A DNA stretch of 64,000 bases from Sedimenticola hydrogenitrophicus. Its GTDB lineage: Bacteria > Pseudomonadota > Gammaproteobacteria > Chromatiales > Chromatiaceae. Below are positions 39,592 through 48,346 of this stretch, one piece after another; within the stretch, counting starts at the first letter, position 1; each line of letters starts with the position of its first letter. The notes below the pieces were generated by a model that saw nothing but the letters and a program-made list of their open reading frames with translations, was not told the origin of the DNA and made no database searches. The translations under genes were made by a program, and so were the position numbers. The stretch lies in assembly GCF_029017505.1 (NCBI RefSeq), contig NZ_JAQGEI010000022.1:30676-94675 (forward strand), written 5' to 3'.

Positions 39592-39708
39592 TCACCTCTG
39601 TGTAAAAACTGACCCTGGGCGGCACATGGGGTTATCCGCCGACGATTTCAAGGGCAGCGCCCTACCGCCCCACTGTTCGATGCATTTACCATGCATAGGT
39701 TCAACCTG

Positions 39709-40158
39709 TCAAAACGGCTTGGCCGCGCCGATGACGATGGTCACCAGTCCCAGCACCAAATTGATACCGATAATCCGGCGCATCACCGCCAGCCGCGCAC
39801 CGGCCTGGGACAGCTCCCCGGCCTGAAGCGCCCGCCCCATCTGCCGGTAGGGCAGGAAGTAGATGTAGCAGAACAGCGCCACCATGGCCAGGCCGATCCC
39901 CTGCATGATGTGCACGTGGAGACCCGCCCCGGCCCCCAGTATGCCGAACTGGATGGCGTAGCCACTGCCCAGGATCAGGACGATGGCCAGCCAGACCCAG
40001 GGGAAAAAGCGGTCCAGGGTGCGCTTCATCAGGGGCAGGCGCTGCGGCGGTTCCAGCACCTCGACGGCCGCCGGACGCAACGCCATGTGGGCAAAGAACA
40101 TCCCCCCGACCCACACGACCACACCCAGCAGGTGCAAGGTAATCATGATTGAATACAT
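39709..40158 (-). CDS. CopD-like small membrane protein
   Basis: A 149-residue protein with four hydrophobic helices. It starts MYSIMITLHLLGVVVWVGGM and contains a His-containing third helix (GAGLHVHIMQGIGLAMVALFC). This matches the CopD/YcnJ-like family domain, implicated in copper or haem/metal handling at the inner membrane. No copper-resistance genes are adjacent, so the substrate is unclear. A family C repeat lies directly upstream. Confidence 0.75.
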   Translation of the reverse strand: MYSIMITLHLLGVVVWVGGMFFAHMALRPAAVEVLEPPQRLPLMKRTLDRFFPWVWLAIVLILGSGYAIQFGILGAGAGLHVHIMQGIGLAMVALFCYIYFLPYRQMGRALQAGELSQAGARLAVMRRIIGINLVLGLVTIVIGAAKPF

Positions 40159-40180
40159 AATCTACTTCCTTTATCGAAAC

Positions 40181-40383
40181 GTGACTACTCACCCAGTCTA
40201 TAAGTGATTGGTTTGCCTTGTTGGTCGATCTTGATGGCGCCTCGAATCCGGCCCCTTTTTCAGATTCAAGCCTGCCCTTGTTTGAGCGAAGCGAGTTTGG
40301 GCAGGCGCTGAAAATGGGGCCGGATTCGAGGAAACAAGTCATCACGTGAGGCCAGCAAGGCAAACCAATCACCCCGTGCGTAC
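40181..40383. repeat. Family C inverted-repeat element, copy 3 (203 bases)
   Basis: Ends GTGACTACTCACCCAG and CACCCCGTGCGTAC. The interior is almost identical to the copy at 21066-21271 across about 150 bases, including ATCTTGATGGCGCCTCGAAT and the GCCTGCCCTTGTTTGAGCGA hairpin. It occupies nearly the whole gap between the CopD-like gene and the amidotransferase gene. Confidence 0.9.
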
Positions 40384-40410
40384 ATCGAAACTTCCCCGGT
40401 CGCCTTTGGC

Positions 40411-42192
40411 TCAGGCGGCGTCCACGTTGCGTTGCAGCCAGTATTCCAGCAGCGCCAAGTGCCAGAGCTTGCTGCCGAGCAACCGGGTATGGTGCATTTC
40501 CGGCGCGGCCAGCAGCAGGTCGACATAGGCACGGGAATAGAGCCCCCGTTGCCGGCAGGCGGCCGAATCCAGGATATCCCGCATGAAGTGGAGAAAGTCG
40601 CCCCGTACGTACTTCAGCGCCGGCATCGGGAAGTAGCCCTTGGGCCGATCGATCACCGAATCGGGCAGCAGTCCCCGGGCCATCGCCTTCAGGGGATACT
40701 TGCCCCCCTCCCGCAGCTTCAGTTCGGGCGGGCATTGCGCCGCCAGCTCCACCAACTGCTGGTCGAGGAACGGCACCCGCGCCTCCAGCCCCCAGGCCAT
40801 GGTCATGTTGTCGACCCGCTTCACCGGATCATCCACGATCAGGGTGGTGATATCCATGCGCAGCACCGCATCCATGAAACTCTCCGCCCCGGGTTCATCG
40901 AGCAACTCGGCGACCAGCCGGCTGGTGTGATCCTCGCCGCGGAAATCGGCCGTGACCAGGCGCCGGTACTCCTCATGGTCGCGGTCGAAATAGTGGCGGG
41001 CGAAACGTTCCACCGCCGTCCCCTGCCCCTCGTCCCGCATGCGCGGATACCAGAAGTAGCCGCCGAACACTTCATCCGCCCCCTGCCCGGACTGGACCAC
41101 CTTGATCTGTTTCGAGACCTGTTCCGACAGCAGGTAGAAGGCCACCGCGTCCTGGCCGAACATCGGCTCGGCCATGGCGTCCACCGCCTCCGGCAGGCGC
41201 TTCAGCACCTCCGCATTGGGGATCAGGTACTTGTGATGGCGGGTGGCGTAGCGCTCCACCACCTGGTCGGAGTATTCAAACTCGTTCCCCTTCTCATCCG
41301 GGTGGTCCTCGAAGCCGACCGAGAAGGTGCGCAGATCCGACACCCCCGACTCCGCCAGCAGTGCCACCAGCAGGCTGGAATCGAGCCCCCCCGACAGCAG
41401 CACCCCCACCGGCACATCGGATATCTTGTTGCGCTTGTGCACCGCCTGGCGCAGCGCCTCGTGGATGGCCTCCAGCCACTCGCCATCGCTACGCGGTTGG
41501 GCCGGCCGGCTGGCGTCGAGCTGCCAGTAGCGATGCTCGGTGCGCCGGCCATCGGCATCGATCAGCAGCGAATGCCCCGGTGCCAGTTTGCGCACGCCCT
41601 GGAGAATCGTCCGTGGCGCGGGCACCACCGCGTGCAGGGTAAACTGGTGGTGCAGGGCGACCGGATCCAGGGTGGTATCGACGTCACCCGCCGCGAGCAG
41701 CGCCTGCACATTGGAGGCGAAACGGAACCGCTCATCGGTGAGGCTGTAGTAGAACGGCTTGATCCCCATCCGGTCCCGGGCCATGAACAGCTGTTTCTTG
41801 CCCTGATCCCAGATCGCGAAGGCGAACATCCCCTGCAGGCGGTCGACACAGCGCTCCCCCCAGGCGTGCCACGCCTTGAGGATCACCTCGCTGTCGCCCT
41901 CGGAATAGAAGTGGTAACCGTCCCGTTTCAGCGTCTCGCGCAGCTCGGGATAGTTGTAGATGGTGCCGTTGAACACCAGCGCCAGCCCCAACTCCTGGTC
42001 CACCATGGGCTGGTTGGCCCGGGTGGAGAGATCGATAATGGCAAGCCGGCGATGGCCGAACGCCAGCGGTCCGTCGCTATAGCTCCCCCCGTGATCCGGT
42101 CCCCGCCGCTCCAGCCGGGCCGTCATTCGGGCAATCCCGCCCAGATCGGGCCGGCCGCCATCGAGTCGCAACTCCCCACATATTCCACACAT
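40411..42192 (-). CDS. N-acetylglutaminylglutamine amidotransferase (AsnB-like)
   Basis: A 593-residue class II glutamine amidotransferase. The N-terminal Cys nucleophile is in MCGICGELRLDGG, the glutaminase domain spans about residues 2-200 (RRGPDHGG, GHRRLAIIDLS, FNGTIYNY), and the synthetase domain has the PP-loop motif LLSGGLDSSLLVALL. The combination with PALHHQFTLHAVVPAPRTIL-type sequence fits the subfamily that makes the osmolyte N-acetylglutaminylglutamine amide, rather than plain asparagine synthetase. The partner synthetase gene usually found beside it is absent here. The ATG at 42192 leaves Cys2 exposed after Met removal, as the mechanism requires. Confidence 0.82.
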   Translation of the reverse strand: MCGICGELRLDGGRPDLGGIARMTARLERRGPDHGGSYSDGPLAFGHRRLAIIDLSTRANQPMVDQELGLALVFNGTIYNYPELRETLKRDGYHFYSEGDSEVILKAWHAWGERCVDRLQGMFAFAIWDQGKKQLFMARDRMGIKPFYYSLTDERFRFASNVQALLAAGDVDTTLDPVALHHQFTLHAVVPAPRTILQGVRKLAPGHSLLIDADGRRTEHRYWQLDASRPAQPRSDGEWLEAIHEALRQAVHKRNKISDVPVGVLLSGGLDSSLLVALLAESGVSDLRTFSVGFEDHPDEKGNEFEYSDQVVERYATRHHKYLIPNAEVLKRLPEAVDAMAEPMFGQDAVAFYLLSEQVSKQIKVVQSGQGADEVFGGYFWYPRMRDEGQGTAVERFARHYFDRDHEEYRRLVTADFRGEDHTSRLVAELLDEPGAESFMDAVLRMDITTLIVDDPVKRVDNMTMAWGLEARVPFLDQQLVELAAQCPPELKLREGGKYPLKAMARGLLPDSVIDRPKGYFPMPALKYVRGDFLHFMRDILDSAACRQRGLYSRAYVDLLLAAPEMHHTRLLGSKLWHLALLEYWLQRNVDAA

Positions 42193-42337
42193 TGACTGTT
42201 TCCTGCCTTGTATTTTTGTCCTGCTGGCCAATGGCCCGGAACCTGTTCGATCTGGCCATTATAACCTTGCCCCGGGCCCATCCACACACTATAGCTATGG
42301 ATGGATTGAGGGATGATCTTGAATCGAAATTAACGCT

Positions 42338-42351
42338 GGTATTATAATACC
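42338..42351. promoter_or_regulatory. Perfect 14-base palindrome upstream of sodB
   Basis: GGTATTATAATACC lies about 70 bases before the sodB start in an AT-rich promoter region. The ATTATAAT core resembles peroxide- or iron-responsive operator cores, but no specific regulator can be named. Confidence 0.35.
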
Positions 42352-42419
42352 AAGCAAATTACTATGTTATTATGATTCTAACTTTATCAACAGCAACACA
42401 TTATTAAGGAAGATACACC

Positions 42420-42998
42420 ATGGCATACGAACTCCCCCCCTTACCCTACGCCCAGGACGCTCTGGAACCGGTACTCTCAAAAGAGACGCTGGAGTATCAC
42501 TACGGCAAACATCACCAGACCTATGTGACCAACCTGAACAATCTGGTCAAGGGCACCGATTTCGAGGGCGCGGCGCTCGAGGATATCATCCTGAAATCCT
42601 CCGGCGGCCTGTTCAACAACGCCGCCCAGATCTGGAATCACACCTTTTACTGGAACTGCCTCTGTCCGGGCGGTGCCGCGCCCAGCGGTGAGCTGGCCGA
42701 CGCCATCAACCGTGCATTTGGTTCCATGGAGGAGTTCCAGAAACAGTTCTCGGCCTCCGCCGCCGGCAATTTCGGTTCCGGCTGGACCTGGCTGGTAAAG
42801 AACAACGCAGGCGACCTGGAGATCGTCAACACCTCCAACGCCGCCAACCCGATGACCGAAGGCAAGACCCCGCTGCTGACTATCGATGTATGGGAACACG
42901 CCTACTACATCGACTACCGCAATGCCCGCCCCAAATACCTGGAATCGATCTGGGGCATCGTCAACTGGGCGTCTGTCTCGGCCAATTTTGCCGCCTGA
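42420..42998 (+). CDS. sodB: Iron superoxide dismutase
   Basis: A 192-residue Fe/Mn-type superoxide dismutase with metal ligands in [10 protein letters not shown] (His26-type), NHTFYWNCL (His73-type) and [11 protein letters not shown] (Asp and His near 155-160). [10 protein letters not shown] and the short 192-residue length favour the Fe form SodB. It is cytoplasmic and protects the O2-sensitive iron-sulfur enzymes of sulfur oxidation. AAGGAAG precedes the ATG at normal spacing. Confidence 0.95.
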   Translation: MAYELPPLPYAQDALEPVLSKETLEYHYGKHHQTYVTNLNNLVKGTDFEGAALEDIILKSSGGLFNNAAQIWNHTFYWNCLCPGGAAPSGELADAINRAFGSMEEFQKQFSASAAGNFGSGWTWLVKNNAGDLEIVNTSNAANPMTEGKTPLLTIDVWEHAYYIDYRNARPKYLESIWGIVNWASVSANFAA

Positions 42999-43016
42999 AC
43001 AATCCCGCCCAATCCC

Positions 43017-43038
43017 GCCTCCCCCGCCCGGGGGAGGC
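43017..43038 (+). terminator. GC hairpin after sodB
   Basis: GCCTCCCCC / GGGGGAGGC with loop GCCC, 19 bases after the sodB stop. It is stable but lacks a following U-run, so it may be a transcript-end stabiliser rather than a full intrinsic terminator. Confidence 0.55.
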
Positions 43039-43150
43039 GTCCCGCCCGCCTGCCGCACCCGGCAAAAATCAACCCGCCACACCCCCTTGAATCCGCTAAA
43101 AATCCCCATATATATTTAATGGGAATAGCACAACCACAGGAGGTATCGAA

Positions 43151-43600
43151 ATGACACGCCTGATATCTGATCCCTGGCAGCTGATGAGGCTGTGGCAGGA
43201 TGAACTGAACCGCAGTCCCCGCACCTCCCTTGCCCAGAGTGACGATTCCAGTGTGGTGGGTGGGGACTGGACACCCGCCATCGACATCAAGGAGGAAGAG
43301 GACCGTTATGTACTGCACGCCGATATCCCCGGCGTGGAGCCGGACAAGATCGAGCTCAGCATGGAGGACGGCATGTTGACGATCAAAGGCGAAAAACGTC
43401 ACGAGGTGACTGAGAACAAGGAGGGATACAAGCGGGTCGAACGTTCCTATGGCAGTTTCTACCGGCGCTTCAGCCTGCCGGACAATACCGACCCCGACCT
43501 GATCAAGGCCAGCGGCAAGGACGGCGTGCTTGAAGTGGTCATCCCGAAGGTCGAGGCCAAACGTTCCAAAAAGATAGAGATCCACCCGAAACGCGGGTAA
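43151..43600 (+). CDS. Small heat-shock protein, Hsp20 family
   Basis: A 149-residue alpha-crystallin-domain chaperone that holds unfolding proteins without ATP. The core domain runs from about residue 43 (DWTPAIDIKEEEDRYVLHAD) to residue 140 and contains IPGVEPDKIELSMEDGMLTI and the conserved G-V-L motif (KDGVLEVVIPK). A short N-terminal arm and a C-terminal Lys/Arg-rich tail are present. It has a strong AGGAGG ribosome site. No sigma-32 promoter could be confirmed by eye. Confidence 0.93.
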   Translation: MTRLISDPWQLMRLWQDELNRSPRTSLAQSDDSSVVGGDWTPAIDIKEEEDRYVLHADIPGVEPDKIELSMEDGMLTIKGEKRHEVTENKEGYKRVERSYGSFYRRFSLPDNTDPDLIKASGKDGVLEVVIPKVEAKRSKKIEIHPKRG

Positions 43601-43654
43601 CCGAACGCCGTAACTGAACAGAATGCCGCCTGGTCCCGCCGGGCGGTGTTCTAA

Positions 43655-43682
43655 GAGTCTGTCGGGCTTGACCGACAGACTC
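43655..43682. repeat. Hairpin AGTCTGTCGG...CCGACAGACT
   Basis: A perfect 10-base inverted repeat around a six-base loop (GCTTGA), lying between hsp20 and the convergent rsmI stop. A similar string (GCCTGTCGGGCTTAAC...GTTAAGTCCGACAGGC) lies upstream of dxs at 61034-61102, so it belongs to a repeat class and may also end transcripts. Confidence 0.7.
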
Positions 43683-43688
43683 CGAGGC

Positions 43689-44525
43689 CTACCCGCGCAG
43701 CTCCAGCGCCCGCTGATAGAGCTGGTTCTTCTTGGCGCCGGTTATGCGGGCCGCCAGTGCCGCCGCCTGTTTGGTCGGCACCTCCTCCAGCAGTACGCCC
43801 AGTATCCGTTCCGTCTCTGGATCGATAGCGTCCGCGCTCCGCTGTGCGCCCGCCACCAGTACCACGAACTCCCCCTTGCGCTGATTCGGGTCCTGTTCCA
43901 GGAGTTCCACCAGCGCGGCCAGGGGGCGGGAGAGGATGGTCTCGTGCAGTTTGGTCAGCTCCCGGGCGACTACCGCCGGGCGATCTCCCCCGAACACCGC
44001 CATCATGTCGCTCAGACACTCCACAATCCGGTGACTCGCTTCGTAGAAGATCAGGGTCATCCCCTCATCCTTGAGACGCCTGAACTGCTCACGCCTGGCC
44101 GATCCGGTCCTGGCCGGAAACCCCTCAAACAGAAACCGGTCGGTCGGCAGACCGGCCGCTGAAAGGGCGCAGATCAGCGCACTGGGTCCGGGAATCGGCA
44201 CCACGCGCACGCCCGCCTCCCGGCAGGCGCGCACCAGCGGAAATCCGGGATCACTGATCAGCGGGGTACCGGCATCGGATATCAGCGCCAGGGTGCCGCC
44301 GGCCGTGAGCTGATCGACCAGCCGCCCGACCAGCTTCTGTTCATTGTGCTCATGCAACGCCAGCAGCGGCGTGGTGATCGCCAGCGTCTGCAGCAGTGGC
44401 CGGCTGTGACGGGTATCCTCGGCAGCGATCACATCCACCGAAGAGAGTACCTGCTTCGCCCGCTCGGTAATGTCGGCACGATTGCCTATCGGCATGGCAA
44501 CGATATACAAGCACCCCTTATCCAT
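43689..44525 (-). CDS. rsmI: RsmI, 16S rRNA C1402 ribose 2'-O-methyltransferase
   Basis: A 278-residue SAM-dependent tetrapyrrole-methylase-fold enzyme that modifies C1402 of 16S rRNA. The start LYIVAMPIGNRADITERAKQVL, then AAEDTRHSRPLL, LISDAGTPLISDPGFPLVRAC and IPGPSALICALSAAGLP are the family signatures. The reading frame remains open to 44840, but ATG 44525 gives the family length. That ATG sits in a 19-base tandem duplication (44507-44544), so a second identical ATG context lies 19 bases upstream. It is divergent from lpoA, as in E. coli. Confidence 0.95.
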   Translation of the reverse strand: MDKGCLYIVAMPIGNRADITERAKQVLSSVDVIAAEDTRHSRPLLQTLAITTPLLALHEHNEQKLVGRLVDQLTAGGTLALISDAGTPLISDPGFPLVRACREAGVRVVPIPGPSALICALSAAGLPTDRFLFEGFPARTGSARREQFRRLKDEGMTLIFYEASHRIVECLSDMMAVFGGDRPAVVARELTKLHETILSRPLAALVELLEQDPNQRKGEFVVLVAGAQRSADAIDPETERILGVLLEEVPTKQAAALAARITGAKKNQLYQRALELRG

Positions 44526-44544
44526 ACAAGCACCCCTTATCCAT
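44507..44544. repeat. 19-base tandem duplication over the rsmI start
   Basis: Two adjacent perfect copies of ACAAGCACCCCTTATCCAT (plus strand). On the minus strand the upstream copy starts an eight-codon frame ending in a TAA that overlaps the rsmI ATG. Confidence 0.95.
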
Positions 44545-44606
44545 TGACACGGCACACCCCAAAAAAAGATACTGTCTTGCTCAATCCTGCCTGCCTGAAA
44601 GCGACC

Positions 44607-46601
44607 ATGCAACAAAGACCTGCTAAATTTCTCCTCACGCTGTTGATCCTGCTTACTGTGGTCGGCTGTATGCCGTCGCCAGGTGTCCGGGATACCGCAA
44701 CCGATCCGCTCACGGCGCAAGCGATAGCGCTGGAGGAGGCCGGAGAACATGCCGCCGCGGCTGAACTGTTTGAACAGCTGGCCCTGCAGGCCCTCCCGCC
44801 GGCCGACCAGGCCTTGCTCCTGCGGGCCGCCGAGAACCACTTCCGCGCTCAGAACAGCGAGCGCGCCACCGCACTACTGGCGCGGATCAACACCCGGGCC
44901 CTGCCCTCCCTGGAATTCCAGAAACGTCTGCTGGTGGCGGAACTGGCGCTCAGCAACAACCGCCCGGATGAGGCCATGTCGCTGTTGAGCGAAGGGGTTC
45001 CGGAGGGGGCCGACAGCGCGCTGCGCCAGCGTTTCCATGCCGATATGGCTGAGGGGTTCCGGCTCTCCGGCAACCTGCTGGAGAGTGCCCGGGAACTGGA
45101 AGAGCTGGACCTGTTGCTTGAGGAGATGGATAAACGGCTGGACAACCAGTTGCTGATCATTCAGACCCTCACAGCCCTCACCGACACCGCCCTTGACCTG
45201 CTGCAACCCGATCCGCCGGGGATTCAGGGGGGCTGGATGGCCCTGGCCCGAATAATCAAGGGACACACCGGCGATACCAGCCGGATCCAGGAGCAGTTGA
45301 AGGGCTGGCGCGAACGCTTCCCCAGCCATCCGGCCATCCCCGGACTGCTGGAGGGCTACTTCCAGAAACTGGAGAGCCAGTACCAGCGCCCCGATCACCT
45401 GGCCATCCTGCTGCCGAAATCGGGCCCCTATGCCAATGCGGCCAGCGCCTTGCGGGACGGTTTCATGGCGGCCTATTACCAGCAGCCGCTGGAGAGCCGC
45501 CCCCGGCTGCAGTTCTATGACAGCAGCGATAGCGCAGACACCTGGCCGCTCTACCGTCAGGCGGTGGATGCGGGCGCGGATATGGTGATCGGCCCGCTGA
45601 ACAAGGAGGGGGTCGCCCAGCTGGCCCGCGCCGGGGAGCTGGAGATTCCGGTCCTGGCCCTCAACCAGGTCCCCCCCGACACCACGCCGCCGGTGACCCT
45701 CTATCAGTTCGGCCTGGCACCCGAGGACGAGGCGCGGCAGGTGGCCGAACGTGCCTGGCTCGACGGCCATACCCGGGCGATCACCTTCACCCCGAGCGGC
45801 GACTGGGGTGACAGGATTCTGCACGCCTTCCGCAACCGTTGGGAACGCCTGGGCGGCACCCTCAGCGAGCAGCAGCGCTATGACGCCGGGGAGAACGACT
45901 TCTCCGACGCCATCCAGGCGCTGCTGAACCTGGACGAGAGCCGCGCCCGGCGCAGCCGCCTGCAACGCCTGTTCGGCCAGAACCTGGAGTTTGAACCGCG
46001 GCGCCGCGGTGATGCCGATTTCATCTTCCTGGCGGCCAACCCGCTCAAGGCGCGGCAGATCAGGCCCCAGTTCCAGTTCCACCATGCCGCCGATATCCCG
46101 ATCTACGCCACCTCCAGCGTCTATACCGGGGTGCCGGCCCCGGGCGAAGACCAGGACCTGGAGGGGATCAAGTTCCCGGATATCCCCTGGCTGCTGATGA
46201 ATGAAGGTGGCACCCCGCTGGCCCGGGACAATCTGGCCCGCGTCCTGCCCGACAGCCAGGGCACCTACCGCCGTCTCTACGCCATGGGCATCGACAGTTT
46301 CCGTCTGCTGCCCCACCTGGGACGGCTACAATCCTCCGCACGCGAGACCATCGAGGGCAAGACCGGCAACCTCTACCTGGACAGCATCCGCCAGGTCCAC
46401 CGCCAACTGGTCTGGGCCGAGATGAGCCGGGGTATCCCAAAGGCGATCGGCTACGCCCCGCGCATGATGAGCATGAGTGACGAGCTGGAGGGCAGTCCCG
46501 CCGCAGCGAGGGGGGCGCCGCCGGCCGACAGCGAACCCGCGCAACCCCGGGGCGGCGTGATACCCGAGGCCGGCGCGGCCACCATCCGGCCGGCGGAGTA
46601 G
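44607..46601 (+). CDS. lpoA: LpoA-like penicillin-binding protein activator
   Basis: A 664-residue outer-membrane lipoprotein that activates the peptidoglycan synthase PBP1A from outside. Signal peptide with lipobox VVGC (lipid Cys at about residue 20). The N-terminal part is a TPR-like helical domain (about 30-260). The C-terminal part (about 265-600) is a LppC, periplasmic-binding-protein-like fold: HLAILLPKSGPYANAASALRDGF, VIGPLNKEGVAQLA, DFIFLAANPLKARQIRPQF. The tail is Pro/Ala-rich. Gene order lpoA-yraN-diaA-dolP next to divergent rsmI matches E. coli and supports the name. ATG 44607 is chosen for the signal peptide. Confidence 0.92.
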   Translation: MQQRPAKFLLTLLILLTVVGCMPSPGVRDTATDPLTAQAIALEEAGEHAAAAELFEQLALQALPPADQALLLRAAENHFRAQNSERATALLARINTRALPSLEFQKRLLVAELALSNNRPDEAMSLLSEGVPEGADSALRQRFHADMAEGFRLSGNLLESARELEELDLLLEEMDKRLDNQLLIIQTLTALTDTALDLLQPDPPGIQGGWMALARIIKGHTGDTSRIQEQLKGWRERFPSHPAIPGLLEGYFQKLESQYQRPDHLAILLPKSGPYANAASALRDGFMAAYYQQPLESRPRLQFYDSSDSADTWPLYRQAVDAGADMVIGPLNKEGVAQLARAGELEIPVLALNQVPPDTTPPVTLYQFGLAPEDEARQVAERAWLDGHTRAITFTPSGDWGDRILHAFRNRWERLGGTLSEQQRYDAGENDFSDAIQALLNLDESRARRSRLQRLFGQNLEFEPRRRGDADFIFLAANPLKARQIRPQFQFHHAADIPIYATSSVYTGVPAPGEDQDLEGIKFPDIPWLLMNEGGTPLARDNLARVLPDSQGTYRRLYAMGIDSFRLLPHLGRLQSSARETIEGKTGNLYLDSIRQVHRQLVWAEMSRGIPKAIGYAPRMMSMSDELEGSPAAARGAPPADSEPAQPRGGVIPEAGAATIRPAE

Positions 46602-46605
46602 CGGG

Positions 46606-46995
46606 TTGCGGCGCCCCTTCCAAAACAGGTCCCACGGCAAAAAAACCGGCGATGACGCCGAGACGCTCGCCCAACACTATCTGGAGGGGCAGGGACTGCG
46701 CACCCTGAAACGCAACTATCTCTGCCGGGCGGGCGAGATCGACCTCATCATGCAGCACCGGGAGACCCTGGTATTTGTCGAAGTGCGCTACCGCAAAAAT
46801 GCCCGCTTCGGCTCCGCCGCCGAGAGCGTGACCAACGCCAAACAAAAAAAGATCATCCGCGCCGCCAGTCACTGGCTGAGCCGTGAGAAGCGGCACAACA
46901 CCCCCTGCCGTTTTGACGTACTGGCACTCACCGGCGAGGGTGAGGCGCTGCGGATCGAATGGATCACCGATGCCTTTCAGCAGGAACTTGTGTAG
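46606..46995 (+). CDS. yraN: YraN family (UPF0102) endonuclease-like protein
   Basis: A 129-residue protein with a restriction-endonuclease-like fold. Motifs: GDDAETLAQHYLEGQGLRTLKRNYLCRAGEIDLI (the GEIDLI Asp) and VFVEVRYRKNARFG, the E-x-K/R part of the active site, where Lys is replaced by Arg-Tyr-Arg. Its role is unproven in the family, though it is widely conserved. It begins with a TTG at 46606, four bases after the lpoA stop, and its stop adjoins the diaA ATG. Confidence 0.9.
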   Translation: MRRPFQNRSHGKKTGDDAETLAQHYLEGQGLRTLKRNYLCRAGEIDLIMQHRETLVFVEVRYRKNARFGSAAESVTNAKQKKIIRAASHWLSREKRHNTPCRFDVLALTGEGEALRIEWITDAFQQELV

Positions 46996-47583
46996 ATGAA
47001 CCTGATCGAACATATCACTGAGACTTTCCACCACAGTATGCAACTGCAGATGGAGTCGCTCCCGGTGGTCGCCGAACCCGTCGCCAGAAGCGCCGAACTG
47101 ATCGTGCGGCGCCTGCTGGAGGGGGGGAAAATCCTCACCTGCGGCAACGGGGGCTGCGCCGGCAATGCCCAGCACTTCTCCTCGGTGATGCTCAACCGGT
47201 TTGAGCGGGAGCGGCCGGGACTACCGGCGATAGTGCTGACCACCGACTCCTCGACCCTGACCGCCATAGCCAACGACTATGATTATGATGAGATCTTCGC
47301 CAAACAGATCCGCACCCTGGGACATCCGGGCGATCTGCTGCTGGCCATCACCAGCAGCGGCAATTCGGAGAATATCAATGCGGCCATCGCCGCCGCTCAC
47401 GAACGCAAGATGCTGGTGATCGCACTCAACGGCCGCGATGGCGGGCGGCTCTCCAGCCTGCTGCAGGAGGGCGACGAGGAGATCTGTATCGCGGCCGACT
47501 CAAGCGCCCGGATAATGGAGGCGCACCTGCTGGTCATTCACTGCCTGTGTGACCTGATCGACAAACAACTCCTTGGTAATTAA
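46996..47583 (+). CDS. diaA: DiaA, SIS-domain DnaA-binding protein
   Basis: A 195-residue SIS-domain protein. [15 protein letters not shown], the family phosphosugar-loop region, and [17 protein letters not shown], the second SIS motif, are clear. It resembles both GmhA (phosphoheptose isomerase) and DiaA (initiation regulator). Placement between yraN and dolP matches E. coli diaA and decides the call; GmhA activity remains an alternative. The stop codon TAA at 47581-47583 joins the start of a palindromic repeat. Confidence 0.85.
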   Translation: MNLIEHITETFHHSMQLQMESLPVVAEPVARSAELIVRRLLEGGKILTCGNGGCAGNAQHFSSVMLNRFERERPGLPAIVLTTDSSTLTAIANDYDYDEIFAKQIRTLGHPGDLLLAITSSGNSENINAAIAAAHERKMLVIALNGRDGGRLSSLLQEGDEEICIAADSSARIMEAHLLVIHCLCDLIDKQLLGN

Positions 47584-47743
47584 GGGCTTGCGAAAGAATA
47601 AGTTCCTGCATTCGGTCGCCCCTGGACCCCGCTGGCGGCGTTACGCTTTTTGGCAAGGGAACAGCCATTGCCTGCAAAGCGTGCCTTGCCAGCGGGGTCC
47701 AGGAACGCCCTCGGTACTACGGAATTATTCTTTCGCAAACCCT
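47583..47743. repeat. Family D inverted-repeat element, copy 1 (161 bases)
   Basis: Ends AGGGCTTGCGAAAGAATAAG and ATTATTCTTTCGCAAACCCT are imperfect inverted repeats. Inner arms CCTGGACCCCGCTGGC / GCCAGCGGGGTCCAGG and GGCAAGGGAACAGCCATTGC... complete a nested palindrome. The left end overlaps the diaA stop codon. Similar copies lie at 55935-56095 and 58942-59056. Confidence 0.9.
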
Positions 47744-47764
47744 AAGGAAATAATGGAGAACCCC

Positions 47765-48346
47765 ATGAAAAAAATACTCGCTCTGATTGTCCTCTCAAGC
47801 CTCGCCCTGCCGCTGCTGCAGGGTTGCGCCACGGCCGTGGTCGGCGGCGCCGCCGCCGGCGCCTCGGTGGTGCATGACCGGCGCTCGGCCGGCACCGTAC
47901 TGGATGACCAGACCATTACCGTAAAGATCATGAACGAGTTGCTGAATAACAGGGAGCTGCGCCAACACAGCAGCATGAGCGCTACCAGCTACAACCAGGT
48001 GGTGCTGCTCACCGGCCAGGCGGAAAATGCCGGCTATCGTGCCGAGTTCGAGCGCATCGCCCGCAATACGCCGATGGTGAAACGGACGGTCAACGAGGTG
48101 CAGATCGGCGCCAACGCCACCCTGGTCGAACGGAGCAAGGACAGCTGGATCACCTCCAAGGCGAAGGTCGAGCTGTTCAATGTCAAACTGCCGCAATTCG
48201 ACCCGACCCGGGTCAAGGTGATCACCGAAAAGGGCGTCGTCTACCTGATGGGCATGGTGACAGCCGAGGAGGCGGACGCCGTGGTGGAGAAGATCCGTTA
48301 CCTGGACGGCGTCACCAAGGTGGTGAAGGTCTTTGAGTATATCTGA
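47765..48346 (+). CDS. dolP: DolP (YraP) BON-domain outer-membrane lipoprotein
   Basis: A 193-residue lipoprotein with two BON domains that supports outer-membrane integrity. Signal peptide with lipobox LQGCAT (Cys at about residue 20), then AAAGASVVHDRRSAGTVLDDQ. The BON repeats are about residues 45-110 and 120-193, ending VVEKIRYLDGVTKVVKVFEYI. Two ATGs (47753 and 47765) each have a ribosome site; 47765 gives the family N-terminus MKKILALIVL. A family D repeat separates it from diaA, so it may have lost or changed co-transcription with the upstream genes. Confidence 0.93.
   Translation: MKKILALIVLSSLALPLLQGCATAVVGGAAAGASVVHDRRSAGTVLDDQTITVKIMNELLNNRELRQHSSMSATSYNQVVLLTGQAENAGYRAEFERIARNTPMVKRTVNEVQIGANATLVERSKDSWITSKAKVELFNVKLPQFDPTRVKVITEKGVVYLMGMVTAEEADAVVEKIRYLDGVTKVVKVFEYI

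Noticed and set aside
44526..44840. N-terminal extension of rsmI (open frame up to 44840)
   Set aside because: The extension overlaps the start of divergent lpoA, has no family similarity, and the start at 44525 gives the normal RsmI length.
46996..47583. Alternative naming as GmhA phosphoheptose isomerase
   Set aside because: The SIS fold fits both, but the position between yraN and dolP matches diaA; no heptose-synthesis genes are nearby.
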